Source: Mucor racemosus (lineage: Eukaryota; Mucoromycota; Mucoromycetes; Mucorales; Mucoraceae). Taken from it: DNA of 64,000 nt. Location: positions 124,001 through 188,000 of the forward strand of contig JAPEHQ010000001.1 of the NCBI GenBank assembly GCA_027405735.1, given 5' to 3'. Of this stretch, positions 21,990-35,209 are shown one piece after another (the stretch's first letter is position 1; the number at the start of each line of letters is the position of its first letter). The position numbers and the translations under genes were made by a program. The notes under the pieces are model-generated. The model searched no databases. It was not told where the DNA came from and saw only the letters and a list, made by a program, of their open reading frames with translations.

Positions 21990-23440
21990 TTATCCAACGA
22001 ATTTTATCTCGTCAAAAAATATTAATTTTTGATCGAGAAAATTGAGATTGAATGATGGATTTTTGGTGATACGAAAAAGGATCAATTTTGGACGAGGATA
22101 TACAAGGAAAAAATTTCGCCGACCAAAGAAAATAATCAAAAAAATGTATATCCCCACGAAAAATAGGGCTAAGGCTACGTATGAATACTCATTTTGTAGA
22201 TAATTTTGTTGCGCATAATGTGAAAATAAAATATTTTAGAGTTACATTTGAATGAAGGGTACTCTTTGATCAAAAACCGTTAAAATTTGACACTAGATTT
22301 ACTAGGGATTTTATGAGAAAATTATTTCTAAAACCTACACAGATCGATTCAGAATTAGAAACTGAACCTAAAACATTTAATACGCTAGTTCAACTTACTA
22401 TGCATTTTTGTGAGCAATTAAACATACAAGGTTTTTTTTGGATTTTTTTGAATTTTTTTTCCATTTGAACACTTTTTTGAATTGAAGCTCAGTCACCTGT
22501 GCATATCTAATTATACAATTTTATATGGTGATATTCAAAATCGGAGCGTGCCCCCATTTCAATAGATAATCAGGAAATAAAAAATGTAGGGCTATATTTG
22601 AGATGCTACAGAATATTGAAAAAAAAGTTATTTCTATTCATCTTGATTTTTCAGCGAGTATAAAGGCTTCAAAAGTAAAGCACTTGTTTTTCTCCCGCTT
22701 AAAATCTCAATCTAAGATGTCAGATATCTCGAGATTTTATAAGCTTGCGAATAATAGTTTCTAAGCTAAATCTTCTTGTTTTTCAATGTTTTATTACATA
22801 TTAAAGTTTCAGGGATGGCTTTTTTTTGGACCCCCAAACCTCATAATTGTAAATCCTGTTTTGTTTTGTTTTTCTGTTTTGTAGTTTTAACAATTTGGAG
22901 AATTTCCACATTTTTTTTACAAAAGTATCGCTAGGAATCAGACAGCCAAGTTTTCTGAGGTAAAATTGGCTGCTGAAAACGAATCTGCAATTTATTTTAT
23001 TGTATCTATCAATTTCGCCGAGATTGTTGAGGCTCAAAATTTGTAATGCATAGCAATGGATTGCCGGTAAAAATCTGAAACATTAGCACGAAAAACGTTA
23101 TATCAACTGCAAAAGATAGGATATATCCAGATACTCGTTTTTGGGTTAAAGATGAACATCTCAGTTACATTGGTACATAATTTGGTTTTAGTGTTAATGA
23201 AAATCAAAGTTGAGCAGAGATGAATGGTCGGACCCAGTTTTTAGGGAAAAGCAATGAATTTCATGTGTTTTTGTGTCTTTCTTGGAATATAGAATAAATT
23301 TAAGGACTAGTGGTGTAATGCGACCAATACATATTTATTTTGATATGTCTAACGCGTACCCTAAACGTATGTAATAAGGAGTTAATTATAAAACATAGGG
23401 TACTTTCAGATTTTGAAGGTTGAAAACTATGAACGCAACG
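21990..23440 (+). repeat. R1-related repeat, copy d (strongly diverged)
   Basis: It carries the R1 landmarks in order: tcgtcaaaaaatattaattt near 22010, ggatatacaaggaaaaa near 22095, then the 3' block at 23060-23420 (aaacattagcacgaaaaa, gatgaacatctcagttacat, aatgcgaccaatacatattt). Divergence is greater than between the other copies. Confidence 0.65.
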
Positions 23441-23553
23441 CTGGCTTAAACTTGAACAACTTATATTGATTTTGATATTATTTAATGAAACAAACCAACG
23501 ACATTGAGACTGTTTATTTGAATTAGTAATATGAATATGGATACAAGATCAGA

Positions 23554-24216
23554 TTAGTTTTTGGAGATATACTCAAGGATTGTGTTGGCAACCAAGTTAT
23601 GATCATCCTATTAAACAGGGATTAGTATATCAAAGATAAGCGTCGTTTTTTTTTTATAAATTTACCTCTTGAGCAAGACCAGAAACAGTAATTGTACCAA
23701 CAACACCTACGTTCTTAATCTTCAATGGAAAAGCGCCGCCATGAGTGGCATAATCCTTTTCACTGACCTATGAATATGTGCACCAGTTAATATCAAAATC
23801 CCTTTATAGATGATTTCACACTTACAAAGTATTTTTCCTCGACGGTTTTGCCCTGGCTAGCGATATAGCGACCAACATAGAAACTGGAGCGACCGAAGCG
23901 GTTGACAGTATTACTACAATAAGGATATGCATGTCAAAAATTGATTGATATTCCTCGGACGTATATGATTTCCTTAAACTTACTTTTTACGACGAACCCA
24001 TTCATCGTTATCCTTGGAAGTACCATTCATAGCATAATGAAAGAGTTGATGACCACTTAAAGTGATATCAATGACAACCGACTTTTTGTAAGGTTTGGCA
24101 TTTTCCAAAAGAGCAAGACCTAAACTAAGAGCATCTTCAGAAGTAAATGAAGTAAATTGGCACTTTTCTTCTTGGTCGATAATGTTGTTGATAAGATCTT
24201 TGAGTGAATCAGACAT
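23554..24216 (-). CDS. UPF0303 / HbpS-GlcG-like (PF03928) protein, yeast YBR137W homologue
   Basis: Exons in gene order are 24216-23984, 23913-23826, 23767-23666 and 23607-23554, giving 158 aa against 179 in yeast YBR137W. All introns are GT-AG and keep frame. Family-defining matches are FTSFTSEDALSLGLAL, AKPYKKSVVIDITLSG, the DNDEWVRRK motif (yeast DNDFWIQRKK), VNRFGRSSFYVGRY, EEKYFVSEKDYATHGGAFP and VVGTITVSGLAQE. YBR137W is a small soluble cytosolic protein reported to associate with tail-anchored-protein (GET pathway) factors, while bacterial relatives of the fold bind haem or small ligands. The biochemical activity of this protein is therefore unknown. It is followed downstream by repeat R1 copy d. 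Confidence 0.88.
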
Positions 24217-24427
24217 TTTTATATGTTACAAGTAAATTAGAATGGAAAGAAGAAGGAAATAGCGGGAGATTTGCTTGCTTTATAATTGTGTACGGAGTAT
24301 TTAATCAATTACGTCGTTAGGAAAGGAATCTCCCTATTATTTTAGTTTAAAGTTTGGGCGGGAAAATACATAAACACCAGATGCTTGTATAGATTGATAA
24401 TAAGATATATACAAAAAAAAATTACTT

Positions 24428-26254
24428 TTATTTACGTTCAAGATCATGAGGTGTAAAATGATTCGAGTTTTGATTAATTGATTCTACAGAAGGCTCATCG
24501 TTACGATTAAGCGCTCTTGACTGCATGGGAGGAGGAGGTATAGCTAAATCTGGCTGATACGGTTGTAATGGTGGTGAAGGAGGAGCAGGTGAAGATGATT
24601 GTTGGCGAACAATGGCAAGCTCATCAACTTCACCATAGCTATTGCTTTGCTGTGATTTTGCAGCTGATTTTTCATCATTTATTTGTTCCTGTAATGTTGA
24701 ATTTGATTTAATGCCTAATGGTTCCAATGGCAATGCATTAAAATTATGATGATAAGGTTGTTGATGATATCGAAGATCTTCGTCGTACAATTTATTATTT
24801 TGTAGTGATGGAGCTGGTTGCGCTAAATATTCATGAATTGATGTAGAGCTTTCAAGTGCAGTTGCAGTTTCTAAATCTCGATCTGTAGGTGATAATAAAT
24901 TATGTTCATCATCGCTAAGCCTTCTTTCTTTTCTCAACTTAATGCGCTTCTTTGCTAAAACAACTGTATCACCGCCACACATAAATACATTCTTTACAAA
25001 TTGTGGTATATAAGCTAAAAAGCCATCTGATAATGCCTCGAAATAACTAAATTCTGGCTCTTCTGTTTGGTATTCCTTGGCGTCTAATCCAAAATAAATC
25101 TGCATAAGCATAGCAACAATGGCCATACATACACAGATGATCAAAACATAATATCCATTCTTAATTGCTGCTGCAGACCAATAAGTACCTCCTGGTGTAC
25201 TTGCTGGTTTATCCTTTATCACATTAAAGTAACCCAATATAGCCAATAAAATATCACCAAAATAAAAGATTACCATGATGGGCCCTTTTACACACCAAAA
25301 CATACCATGTGCTCGAATATTTCCCTCCTTCCATTCACTATTGTATACTGATAAATAAGTGAAAAGTGCCATGAGAATAATAGAAAGAGATATGAATTGA
25401 ATGGTAGCCAAGTAGACGTATGCTCCATGTGGACTAAATTGTCCGTCGCAATAAACACCTTTGATCTGTGTAAAAATCGAGATTAAAGACGATATGATGT
25501 TCCTTTGTATAGAAATCAAATTAATAAAAATGCTAATATATACTATCATTCTTCGAATGATGAATTGATTGATTACCAAATAGGGAATTGGAGTACAAGA
25601 ATGTCTGTAATCACTCGATAGTGAAGGCCCCATTTCGATTGACTAAAGGGGTGAGGGATTAAAATATGTAGTCTGTATATACTGAAGAGTAAAACTTACA
25701 GCTTAAAATTATAAAACCCAAATACTTTGGTAGTAGTAAGTTCTTTTTTGCCTTGATTTCTTAATCTGTATGGTTGTAAATATGATTGTAGGCACATGTA
25801 TAGGTTGTAAACTGCAAATGATTCGAATAAGCGAGCAAAAAACAAAATCACTGTCTCGTAATCGTATTTTAAATAGGACAGCCAAGCTAATATTGCATAT
25901 GCTGCTGGGTAAGCTATCACTCTAACTTTATGGCGTTGTATATCGGGCGTACAATAGTGATGAAGATGTTCGTTAATTGTATGAGATGCTATGGTTATCG
26001 TTATCAAGACAAGAAATCCTGATACCAGCCAGCCCCATACATGCATCGTATTGCTATTATGCTAATGTTAATCCAATGTTTTAATGTAATTTAATTATGC
26101 TTCATACTTTGGATTTAGCACTAGTTGTTTTAAATCAAATTCTGGGTTACTAAATGCATTTACAATATCGTTAGTTGAGGTCAATTCAAACTGGTATATC
26201 AACATACAATCCATTTTCACTTAAACCACCTAATGTGGGACAGTGTTCAGCCAT
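24428..26254 (-). CDS. TMEM184 / organic solute transporter alpha (Ost-alpha, DUF300) family protein
   Basis: A seven-helix membrane protein. Exons in gene order are 26254-26208, 26053-25726 and 25642-24428 (529 aa). The donor AAA|gtattt at 25725 was chosen because it alone preserves frame into SIEMGPSLSSDYRHSCTPIP. Family landmarks are the first helix VWGWLVSGFLVLITITIASH, FARLFESFAVYNLYMCLQSY, HSCTPIP, GVYCDGQFSP and CVKGPIMVIFYFGDILLAIL. The 270-residue cytoplasmic tail is low complexity, with proline and glutamine clusters (PAPPSPPLQP, IPPPPMQ) and a basic patch KKRIKLRKERR after the last helix. The stretch before GVYCDG is about seven residues longer than in relatives, so a small unrecognised intron or a real insertion is possible. 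In fungi the family is poorly characterised and located in endomembrane or vacuolar membranes. Confidence 0.85.
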
Positions 26255-28722
26255 AGTGTGTGTATATATATATGTGTGCTCAAAAAAGAAATAAATAAAT
26301 AAAATAAAGGGATTAGCAGTGAAGGAAAAAGGGAAGAAATATATTTATTTTCAATCAAATGTGTAACATTGATTTGAATGTGTACAACCGTGAGTGAGGC
26401 TTGTTTTGGACCTTTTTTCTCCCCTTATTTTAAGGTACATTATATACATTTGCTGGGCCACGTTACCAGGCTTTTAATTATAGTTGTAAAAGGAAATAAT
26501 CCCTTTTTAATTCAATTCAAGATGATAGACAGCAAAGCCCAGATTTCCTTGCATAACATTCACAATAGAAATTCGAGAAATATTGCTTAATCGGATAAAA
26601 TTACAAGCTGTTGCTCACTACATATTGCTTTTTGATACGATATTTTATCCATAGAAAGTAGATATCACCATTTATTCTGCATTCCTCAATTGAATAAGCG
26701 CAAAATTAGATTGATTGCCAAGAGAAAATTGGATGTTTTTATTAAATTCAGGCTATTCTCCATGTGAAAAGTTTCTCGAAGGAAGCTTTTATAAACCAAG
26801 TATACTAATTCGAGTATCAGACATGTACTTCTGTTCACATTGCCCCGGACAAATATTTTATTTTGTTTAATTCCCTCCATGTTGATGTTTTTGGCTGCGT
26901 TTCTGATCTGCCGGATTTAAACACCCGATACCTGTTATTTGGAAAAGAAATAAGATTTAAAGGGTTTTTTAACACAATTAAATGCAGGTTGTAAAAGAAT
27001 AGAACTAACAATAACATTTATTGTTATATAGTGTACATTAGAATGTTTTTAGTTGCTCCATATACCTGAGTAACGTGTAGAACCATATACTAATCTAAAT
27101 GGATACCAAATATAAATTTTTCATGTAGTATTTTGACAAAATTTATATGTAAATATTTGCTTAGGATGTCGCCAGATGCCGTGGTGTATTTATATTTTTA
27201 CTGATAGTTTTTGAAAGAAAAATAAAACCCTTTAAAAGTGATCCGGTTGTTAAAACATAACAAATAATACAGGCTTTACATTTGAAATTCAGACGTTTTT
27301 ATTATTTTTTGAACGTAACAGAAATAAAATTTAGACAAAGTAGAGATAAAAAATTGTATGAAACAAGAATAAAATTTTAGATAAAGCTAGTGTCAAATTC
27401 ACGCTAAAATAAATTTGATTTGAGATAAATATGTAGATTCAATCAAGCAATGTATTTCTGGATCACCATCCTCTTCTTAATTGAAACTCCGACGTTTGGT
27501 AATGGTAAAAATTGCAACAGATGGAAAAAAATACTAGCAATTATGTCAAATCAGTACACGGTTATAAGATATTTACCATATATCGACTGCTTGGATACCA
27601 GGTAAGTACCGAATGATGTATAAAAAACCTCATATTGTACATGGCTTCACACGTAATGGCGGCTTTTTATCCTCTCTTTTTTTTTTCTTGTTTTCTATAT
27701 CCCATCATCTACTGTTCAACTGAAGGCTAATTTTATTTTTCCAAATCTCCTTTCTCACTTTATCTAAATTTCATTTTCATTACATCCAAACTTTATCCTC
27801 ACTAATCCCAATTTTATTTTTATTTCATCCCAAATTTTACTTATTTTGTCTGAATTTGAAGTAGAAATACTGTAATCTGGAATCGAACTATCCTTGATTT
27901 GTGGTTAGGAGTCCTGCTTTATTAATCTTCAAAATAGTGAAATAGGTGCTATTTAATCAGTTGAAGATTTAACGTATATGAAATTTATACCAACATCATT
28001 TGCTTGTATCTTTTTAAATTCAAAAACGAGTATTAATAGCATTTTAAAAAGATATTTTATAAAAATTCCCAGCTCCTTTTCCCAATTTAAAAAGTGTCTA
28101 CTACTCAATGTGGTAATAGAAGTTCAGATTTTCAACATAAGCTTATGTCTATAAAGACATTCTGCCTTCAAAAAATGAAAGAATTTCTGGATAGAATGTC
28201 TCACTAATCTCTCTCTTTTTTTTTTTTTAAGAAGAAGCCATAAATTATTGATTTTGGCATTTGTTTAGGCAATTTTCTAAAATTTTAAAAGAAAATCAAA
28301 ACAAAAAATGCTAATGACATCTACAAGAGTTGGGTGATTGATTGACATAAAATATCAGCTTTTAACCTTGATAGCTGAGGAGGTAAAATCCTTAAATATG
28401 CATTATTTCACAAGCTCAGTTTTTAACATTATTTATTACCATTACGGACCACGATAGGCATTTTTCACAACATTTAACAATGTCTTTTTTTTATAAACTA
28501 TATTGTAAATAATGAATCTATACATGTTGTACAACATGAAATAGCTTTTTTAGAGCTACCAGAAGAGCTCAATGTCAACATTTGATTGCTGACGTCACAT
28601 TAGAGGCTGTCCAAAGGCAAGGAAGGGCCAAGGGGATAATTTTTAGTTTATTTCCCCATATAATTTTCAAAACCTTTCAATAATTACATTTACTCTCCCC
28701 ACTCTTAATAGATATATAAAAT
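26255..28722. other. Intergenic, 2.5 kb, no gene recognised
   Basis: AT-rich throughout. It contains a perfect 16-bp palindrome at 28523-28538. No RNA gene or named repeat. The right end holds the NDUFA13 promoter. Confidence 0.5.
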
Positions 28723-29148
28723 ATGGCTCAAGACTTGCCTCCCGCTGAAGGATTCCCCGAGGTTAAATACCGTCGTTATTTGCCTAAACGTGGTCCATCT
28801 GGCATGGTTATCCTTGCAGGTGTCACTGCCATTTGTGGTTTTGGCTTTTATAAAGTTTTCCAAGGCAATCTCGAAAGAAGGTAAAAACAGAAAATGAATG
28901 AAAGCGACCACAAATTAATAGATTATATCAGAGAATTGAAGCGTGAAAACCTTTGGGCTCGTATCAATCTCGTCCCACTTTTAACTGCTGAAGCAGATCG
29001 TGATACTTACCGTCGCACTGAAGCTGCAAAGGCTCGTGAGGAAGAAATTATGAAGGATGTAAAGGATTGGAAGGCTGGAGAATCTGTTTACAACAACACC
29101 AAATATTACAACACACCAAAATTTGTTATTGTTCCTGAAGAAAACTAA
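28723..29148 (+). CDS. Mitochondrial complex I subunit NDUFA13 (GRIM-19/B16.6)
   Basis: Exons are 28723-28880 and 28932-29148 (124 aa). The 51-bp intron ends in atatcag. The protein starts AQDLPPAEGFPEVKYRRYLP, followed by KRGPSG and one membrane helix (MVILAGVTAICGFGFYKVF). The matrix part RENLWARINLVPLLTAEADR corresponds to EDFEARIALLPLLQAETDR in mammals, and EEEIMKDVKDWKAGESVYN to EEAIIMKDVPDWKVGESVF. The subunit spans the inner membrane at the heel of complex I. It is somewhat shorter than the mammalian 144 aa because the C-terminal tail is reduced, as in other fungi. It converges with the PL14-like gene. Confidence 0.95.
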
Positions 29149-29435
29149 ATCATTTATCAACAATTATATATATATATAAAAAAAAAGACAACATGTTTGG
29201 ATTACATTTTTCATCCCGGGGGGTTTTTTTTGTTGAAATTAGATATATAGTATATTTATTCATCTGTTTTTTTTTTAATCGAAATATACATAATTTATAA
29301 CCCTTTTTTTTTCTGCAACACGAATTAATTGTTTTTATTAACCTGGTAATATAAATACATAAATGTAAATTACATTGTAAGAAGAAGAAGAAGAAGAGGA
29401 AGAAGAACAATAAGAAAAAGAAAAAGAGAACTAGA

Positions 29436-30548
29436 TTAAAAGTAAAAAGACAATATGACAAGAGCAATAGTAGCGTACAAGAATGCTGGTACATTTAAAG
29501 ATGTAGCAGAATTACCGCCAACTGGATCAGGTGTATTTCCAGTACTAAATTGGATATTCTTGTAATAAGTTGAAGTGTCAACAGATGTAGCATAATCTGC
29601 TGATCCACCACCAAAGAATGTACTAAACATCAGACTTGAAATGCCTACAGTATCGCTGGATCTAAATTGAATTGCTTGCTGATTGATCATCAAGGAGCCA
29701 TCTTGCCATACTTTTAAAATGCCATTGGCATTAGAACCAGAATTTAATTTGATGTAGATCTCCATGTGAGTCCATTTAGATGTAGAAAATTGGATTATAC
29801 CACGGGAGAATGATGTGCCGTAATCACTGTTACAAACGACTTGTTTTGTTTTACATAAACTGTCAGAAGTTGGAATATAGGCATAAGCCTCGCCAGCACC
29901 TTTACAAATGATTTAGTCCACTGCAATCTCTTTATAAAGCTAACATATCATACCTGAACTTCTCCACATTAATCGAACTGAAAAGCAATTGGAACCTGTA
30001 GCCATCTCACCACCCGAACATCCGACACCAGGAGAACCTAAATTAGATATTTAGATTGAATTCATTGCAAATGACGTTTTGTAAAAGAGAAACTAACCTC
30101 CAAAGATACCAGGAAGTTTTCCACCTTTAACCCAATCAAAACTAGAATCAAATGCAAGGTCATAACTTAAAAGAGCAGTATTATATATAGCACCATTATC
30201 AGGAACTGAATAAAATTCAAGACCACCAGTGGTACCTGTATTATTATTCTTTGTACCTACTGGAGCATAAGAACCAGCAGGATAAACAACTTTAACAACA
30301 TTGCTAGTGTTATTATTCTCAAAAGGATCCTGAACAAAACTAACATCATTTGAACCATAAATAGAATTACTGGATGTAAACCAATTTTCAGTAATGTAAT
30401 CAATTGCCGATGAAGTAGTATCTGATGGAAAAGGTGCAATCCATGTCTGAGTAATATTTAATGATGCTGCTCTTGCTGAAGCTGTATCAGCTTTTACAAT
30501 TGGATAGGCCAAAATTGAAGCAATGAACAAACTTTTTAATATGATCAT
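29436..30548 (-). CDS. GPI-anchored polysaccharide lyase 14-like (alginate/glucuronan lyase-like) protein
   Basis: Exons in gene order are 30548-30098, 30037-29954 and 29899-29436 (332 aa). A signal peptide occupies about 1-20 (LKSLFIASILAYPIVKA). The body has the fungal PL14 or alginate-lyase-like jelly roll pattern: VVKVVYPAGSYAP, GGLEFYSVP, LSYDLAFDSSFDWVKGGKLP, then GIFGG...GVGCSGGE, CFSVRLMWRSSGAGEAY and the late strand DTSTYYKNIQFS. The C-terminal 25 residues are a serine-containing stretch followed by a hydrophobic tail (LYATIALVILSFYF), the form of a GPI-attachment signal. The protein is therefore expected on the cell surface or wall, acting on uronate-containing polysaccharide. Mucoralean walls contain glucuronic acid polymers, so a wall-remodelling role is possible but inferred. 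Substrate and activity are not shown. Confidence 0.75.
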
Positions 30549-31050
30549 TTTCTAAAGGAAAAAGAAGAATATACAGGAAACCGATTTTTTTTTTTTATTA
30601 TTATTTTTAGCTTCTTGTGAGACCCGTTCATTGAAATTTTTTAAAGGAGGGGAGGAGGGGCCTTATGGATTCAAGACATGTAGAGCACGCGAGCATTGTT
30701 ATTGGATATTGTAAACTCACTATTGTTATAATACTTCCAGATATTCAAAGCAGCCAATAAAGCAGATCTCCTGCATTTGAAGATTTTCCAATGCTTCAAA
30801 CGTTGTTGCCAATCGAGAATTTGTTATGTAAATAAATTGATAAGTCGAGATTTTAGAATTTGAATTAGATTTTTATTTAGTAGCTTGCACATTGTTGTAT
30901 TCATATCATAAAAAATATAGGGCTTCTTGCTTTGTAATCTTTCTTTATAGATTTAACATGTCATAAATTATATATTAAAATTGTTTGCATAAGAGTAAAA
31001 TATCATAAAAGGAGTGAAATAGAAAAAAGGGAATAGGTGTATCATACGTT
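30549..31050. other. Intergenic, no recognisable feature
   Basis: About 500 bp between the lyase start and the bZIP stop. It holds the lyase promoter. No repeat or RNA gene. Confidence 0.5.
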
Positions 31051-31906
31051 TCAAGATCGAATTTGATCATTATTACTATAATTTGGTTGATTATTATCGC
31101 TGTAATATTCTTCTTCTTCTTCTTCTTCTTCCTCCTCCTCATCGTCAAAATCAATATCTTCATCAAATCTATTGCTATTATTTGTTGTAAATGTCGAGTT
31201 TGATTGGGGCTGCGGTCTACTGTTACTAGAGTAATAAATATCATCGCTATCTTCATTATTGTATAAATGCAATTGGGAATTAGTGTTAGGATGATCCATT
31301 CTTGATTTGTGATAGTCGTTTTCATCATCACTTTCGTCATTGTCATCATCGTCATCTTCTTGATCAACAAAATCTTGCAGATCACCTTGCTGTTGCAGTT
31401 GCTCATTGTGCAGCAATTTTTGAAGCATCTTCTCAGCCATCATTTTACCACGAAGTTTATCGCATGTTACTTTTAATTTATCATTGTCTCGTTTTACATG
31501 ATCCAATTGTCTTTGTAAAAGATCATTTTCTTTTGTTAAAGAGGAAATAAGCATTCGCATTTCACCATACTGTTGATTTTTCTTTGCTCGATATTTAGCA
31601 GAAGCAGTTTTATTGCGTTGTCTACGTTCCTGTAACGTTAATGGAGGAGATGTACTTGATGTAGCTGAAGAAATGGAAGATGACCGAGTTGTGCGATAAC
31701 ATCCATATTGATTAGCATTGTTATTGTGCAGATCAACAGGATAATGAGATGTTGATACTGCAGTAGTGTCATGCTGTTGATAGGGACGATGTCTATATTG
31801 ATGATGTTGATCTATGTGATATGGCATATGACGACGTTGTTGATGTTGATGCTGGAAATAGTTTTTGCTTGCATTATTATGCTGATCATGATGTTTCTTT
31901 TGCTGC

Positions 31907-31960
<54 letters not shown>

Positions 31961-32235
31961 ATAGCAGTAGAAGTATGATGAAAACTGGGACTATCAGGAG
32001 AGTTTGGCATAGACATTGGATAGGGAAAATTGGGGGAATTTGGAGACCTTGGGTTATGCTTATGACTCAATGGAGGGGATGACATGTCCATATTTGTCTC
32101 TGGTGGAGAATTAGCAACTAGACTTGAATTAGGAAGTGGAGAAGAAGTAATGGATGAAATAGACATTGGCTTTGATTGAAAGTGATTCAAACTATTGGAT
32201 GAATCAGATGGATTGAGATTGATAGACAATGCCAT
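31051..32235 (-). CDS. bZIP transcription factor (Cys3/MetR-like basic region)
   Basis: A single 394-codon exon. The bZIP domain is at about residues 203-265: basic region RRQRNKTASAKYRAKK with the invariant N-x7-R, followed by leucine heptads in LISSLTKENDLLQRQLDHV and DNDKLKVTCDKLRG. The N(K)TASAKYRAKK form, with Ala-Ser-Ala, is closest to the fungal sulfur regulators Cys-3/MetR and Met28/Met4, though conservation outside the bZIP is not recognisable, so the target pathway is only a suggestion. Flanking regions are low complexity: a run of about 20 glutamines coded by nearly pure CAA, a Ser/Pro-rich N-terminus and a 12-residue glutamate run near the C-terminus. These look like activation regions. 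Confidence 0.85.
31908..31959. repeat. (GTT)n trinucleotide run coding polyglutamine
   Basis: A nearly pure GTT/CAA tandem run inside the bZIP gene. Length variation would alter the polyglutamine tract without a frameshift. Confidence 0.85.
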
Positions 32236-35209
32236 TAGTTGATGAATAATTTTTCTTTTTTTTTTTAAAAAGAAAAAAGAAATATACAGAAGAAAAAAGA
32301 AAGATAACCAAATTATGTTATTATATATATATGCATGTTTTGATATTTTTCGTCTTGATCTGAACGGCTCTAATGGATCGATTTGTTTAGGGTATATTAA
32401 AAATATTCCAGGTTCACATTAAAAACATTGGTTGGAAACGCCACTAGCGTATAATGTAGTAACTGTTAAAAATTTAACAACATATGATGAATGGCTATGT
32501 TTATTATTAAAGATGCAACTATATTGCCCTTATTGATCTCTCATTTTTTTTATGTAGCTGGTAGATCAATTACCAATGTCACCGGATATATATCAATTTA
32601 ATGTGTAACAATTTGCATTAAATTCAGTAGTACCGATCATCATGTAAATACACTATCAAATTATGGTATCATAATTGTGATATTTTGGATATAACTTCCT
32701 TTTTTACCTATATATAAAGTATATGTTTATACAATACATGTGTCATTTTATGTAAGGTATTGTTTTTATGTCAAGGTTTTTTAAATGTTTTACATTAAAA
32801 TTACGTTGAACACATACTCGTTTTGTATGCATTTAATTACTGTCAATAGCTCAATTGATCATTTAGGAGCCATTATGATATATAACAGAATATACTTGTA
32901 ATTACTTGTCTAAAAAAAAGGATATTATTGGTTATATACATGAAAATGTACAGATATTAATTGCGTTCACAGTTGTCCCTGATTAATACAACCTTTTGAA
33001 GACTATGCTCTTCTTGGCAGTGAGTAATTTTACAACTGGTCCAATTTGACAGTGATATTGATAATATCAACGGTATACACACAGTTTTCATTAATCATAT
33101 GTAAATAAAACAATTAAGATGCATGCATAATTAAATGCCAGGGTTTTGCATACGTGTACATCAAAAAGGTATCTGATTGATGAAAGGTAATATGCTGGAT
33201 TTTGTAACATGATACATATCATGACTTGATATACAAATTTGGTATTTTCAAAAGATCTCGATATAATGTCATTAAAGGACGTAAATATCGATCAACTATT
33301 ATATCATATACACATATATATATATATATATGTAGTGTCGATTCATTGATGAGATGATTATATGGTGCCAATAGTATTGTATAGAAAATAAAATTAGAAG
33401 AGGGAGTCAGTCAGTTTACTTTTTAACCAACATCTCCTATTATGGCAGATATATTTTACAGAGAACTGTTTACATTTTGAGAAGTATATATACAATCGAT
33501 TTAAACTAATTTACAATCCAATTAACTCCTAAAATTAATTACAATCTGTTGTCTGTATATTTGTTTGAATGTAGATGCTAACGCACTTACGATTGCAAAT
33601 CTTATCGAGAATAAACTGTGAGGATACAGCCACCGCATTTGAGTTTTTATCAGTTTTTGCGAGTTTTTTAAAGGATTTTTTCATGCAATTAAAGCAGATT
33701 TCTCAAGAATAAAGTGAATACCTCATAAATGTCTTAGATAAAATGTATAATTGTAATTTTTATTGATGAAATTTGACTTGCACAACCGTATAAATAATAC
33801 TACTTTAATATTGTAGGGTTTCGAAATGTCGAGATTCAAAATCAGAAACGAGGAGTCTATTGCAAAACATCCCCATAAATAATATAGAAAGCATCAAAAA
33901 AAAACTTACAATGAACGTATGATGCAATTATAAGCGACTAAGTTCTGCTTTAGGCTTTATAAGGAACAGAAACGCAATTACATCCAGTAATAGTACAAAT
34001 TCGAAAGCTGCTAAATTTCTATAATGGCAAGGAACTTTCGATACTACTTTCTTTATTCAAATAGAATACTATGCAGGAGTAGAAAACGAGCTTCTATCAT
34101 TGTACAGATAATATTTACAAGAGTTCTAACACTACAGAATATACTAGGGCACCTACACTTAAAAAAAAGTAGAATCAACGCTAGTAGTGATGTCGGTTTG
34201 TCGTAGTGCTATAAAGAATAGTGATTTTTATTGGTTTCAAACAGTATGCTATTTTCAAAGCATTCCAAATGAAGAAAAACTAAACAAAAAGCAATTGTTG
34301 CATTTTAGAGATTATTTTCAGATCCTTGTATCATTTGTTTTATCAGAAAACGATAAAAAAAAAAAAAAAAAAAAAAAAGGAATCGTATTATGTAATCTTA
34401 TACAATATAAGGTAACGATTCTTCTTTATTTATAGACTTGCTTTCAATGTCAATATTGAAAAACAATTTAAACCATGCGTATTATTTTGTAACAGAAGCG
34501 CAAAGCATCGTTTATATATATTGGTATGACAATACCTGGTCGAGGTGCGTAACCCGATTCATTGGAATTGTTCTTGATGAACCTCATTTCAGAAATGTAA
34601 TGAATTAGAAATCGTTTCTATTCCGACCATGAAATATACAACAAATGTATAAACTTTTGTCGTACAAATGCCGGTTTAACCAGTTGATAAATTTTCCGTT
34701 TAGTAGACACAAAATGGATCATGGGCTGATTTACATGGAATTGCTGCAAGTTTAGGCAAAGTTTACACAAAATATATTGAAATAGAAATTATCAACGTTA
34801 AAGTGTACTATCGCTTACCCCTGTTTTCAGATTGCACAACATGTAATAAATGATGAATTGAAATAAATTTCGTATTGTTGCACAAACATATAAATTTTGG
34901 GATCATCGCCTACATTTTCATGTGTTGCGCAATGGGTAATGTCATTTGAAGTTGTCGAGACTGTACTGAAATGTAACACGAAAACGACGGGGCCAAATAA
35001 GAAAATCCTCAAAATGCCGAGGTACCTTGGACAAATTATTATAATAAACGAAATTTAATGAGCAAAAACATTGTCATTTAACCTTTGTACTATCACATTC
35101 TCTTTTACTTTTTGAAAAAAAAACGTATATATAAAGGATGTCTCGGATCAAGTAATTCAAAAAATCATCAATCAATCATTCCATTCCTTTTCGAATAATT
35201 AACAATAAA
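32236..35209. other. Intergenic, about 3 kb, no gene recognised
   Basis: AT-rich, with an (AT)n tract near 33312-33332 and a poly-A run near 34353-34378. Reading frames in it are short and match nothing. The right end contains the GH45 promoter. Confidence 0.5.
35133..35143 (+). promoter_or_regulatory. Probable TATA box of the GH45 cellulase gene
   Basis: A tatatataaagg-type element lies about 70 bp before the ATG at 35210, a plausible core-promoter distance for a highly expressed secreted enzyme gene. Confidence 0.45.

Noticed and set aside
29150..29494. Phenylalanine-rich 114-codon frame
   Set aside because: Produced by A/T homopolymers in the convergent 3' region between NDUFA13 and the lyase gene.
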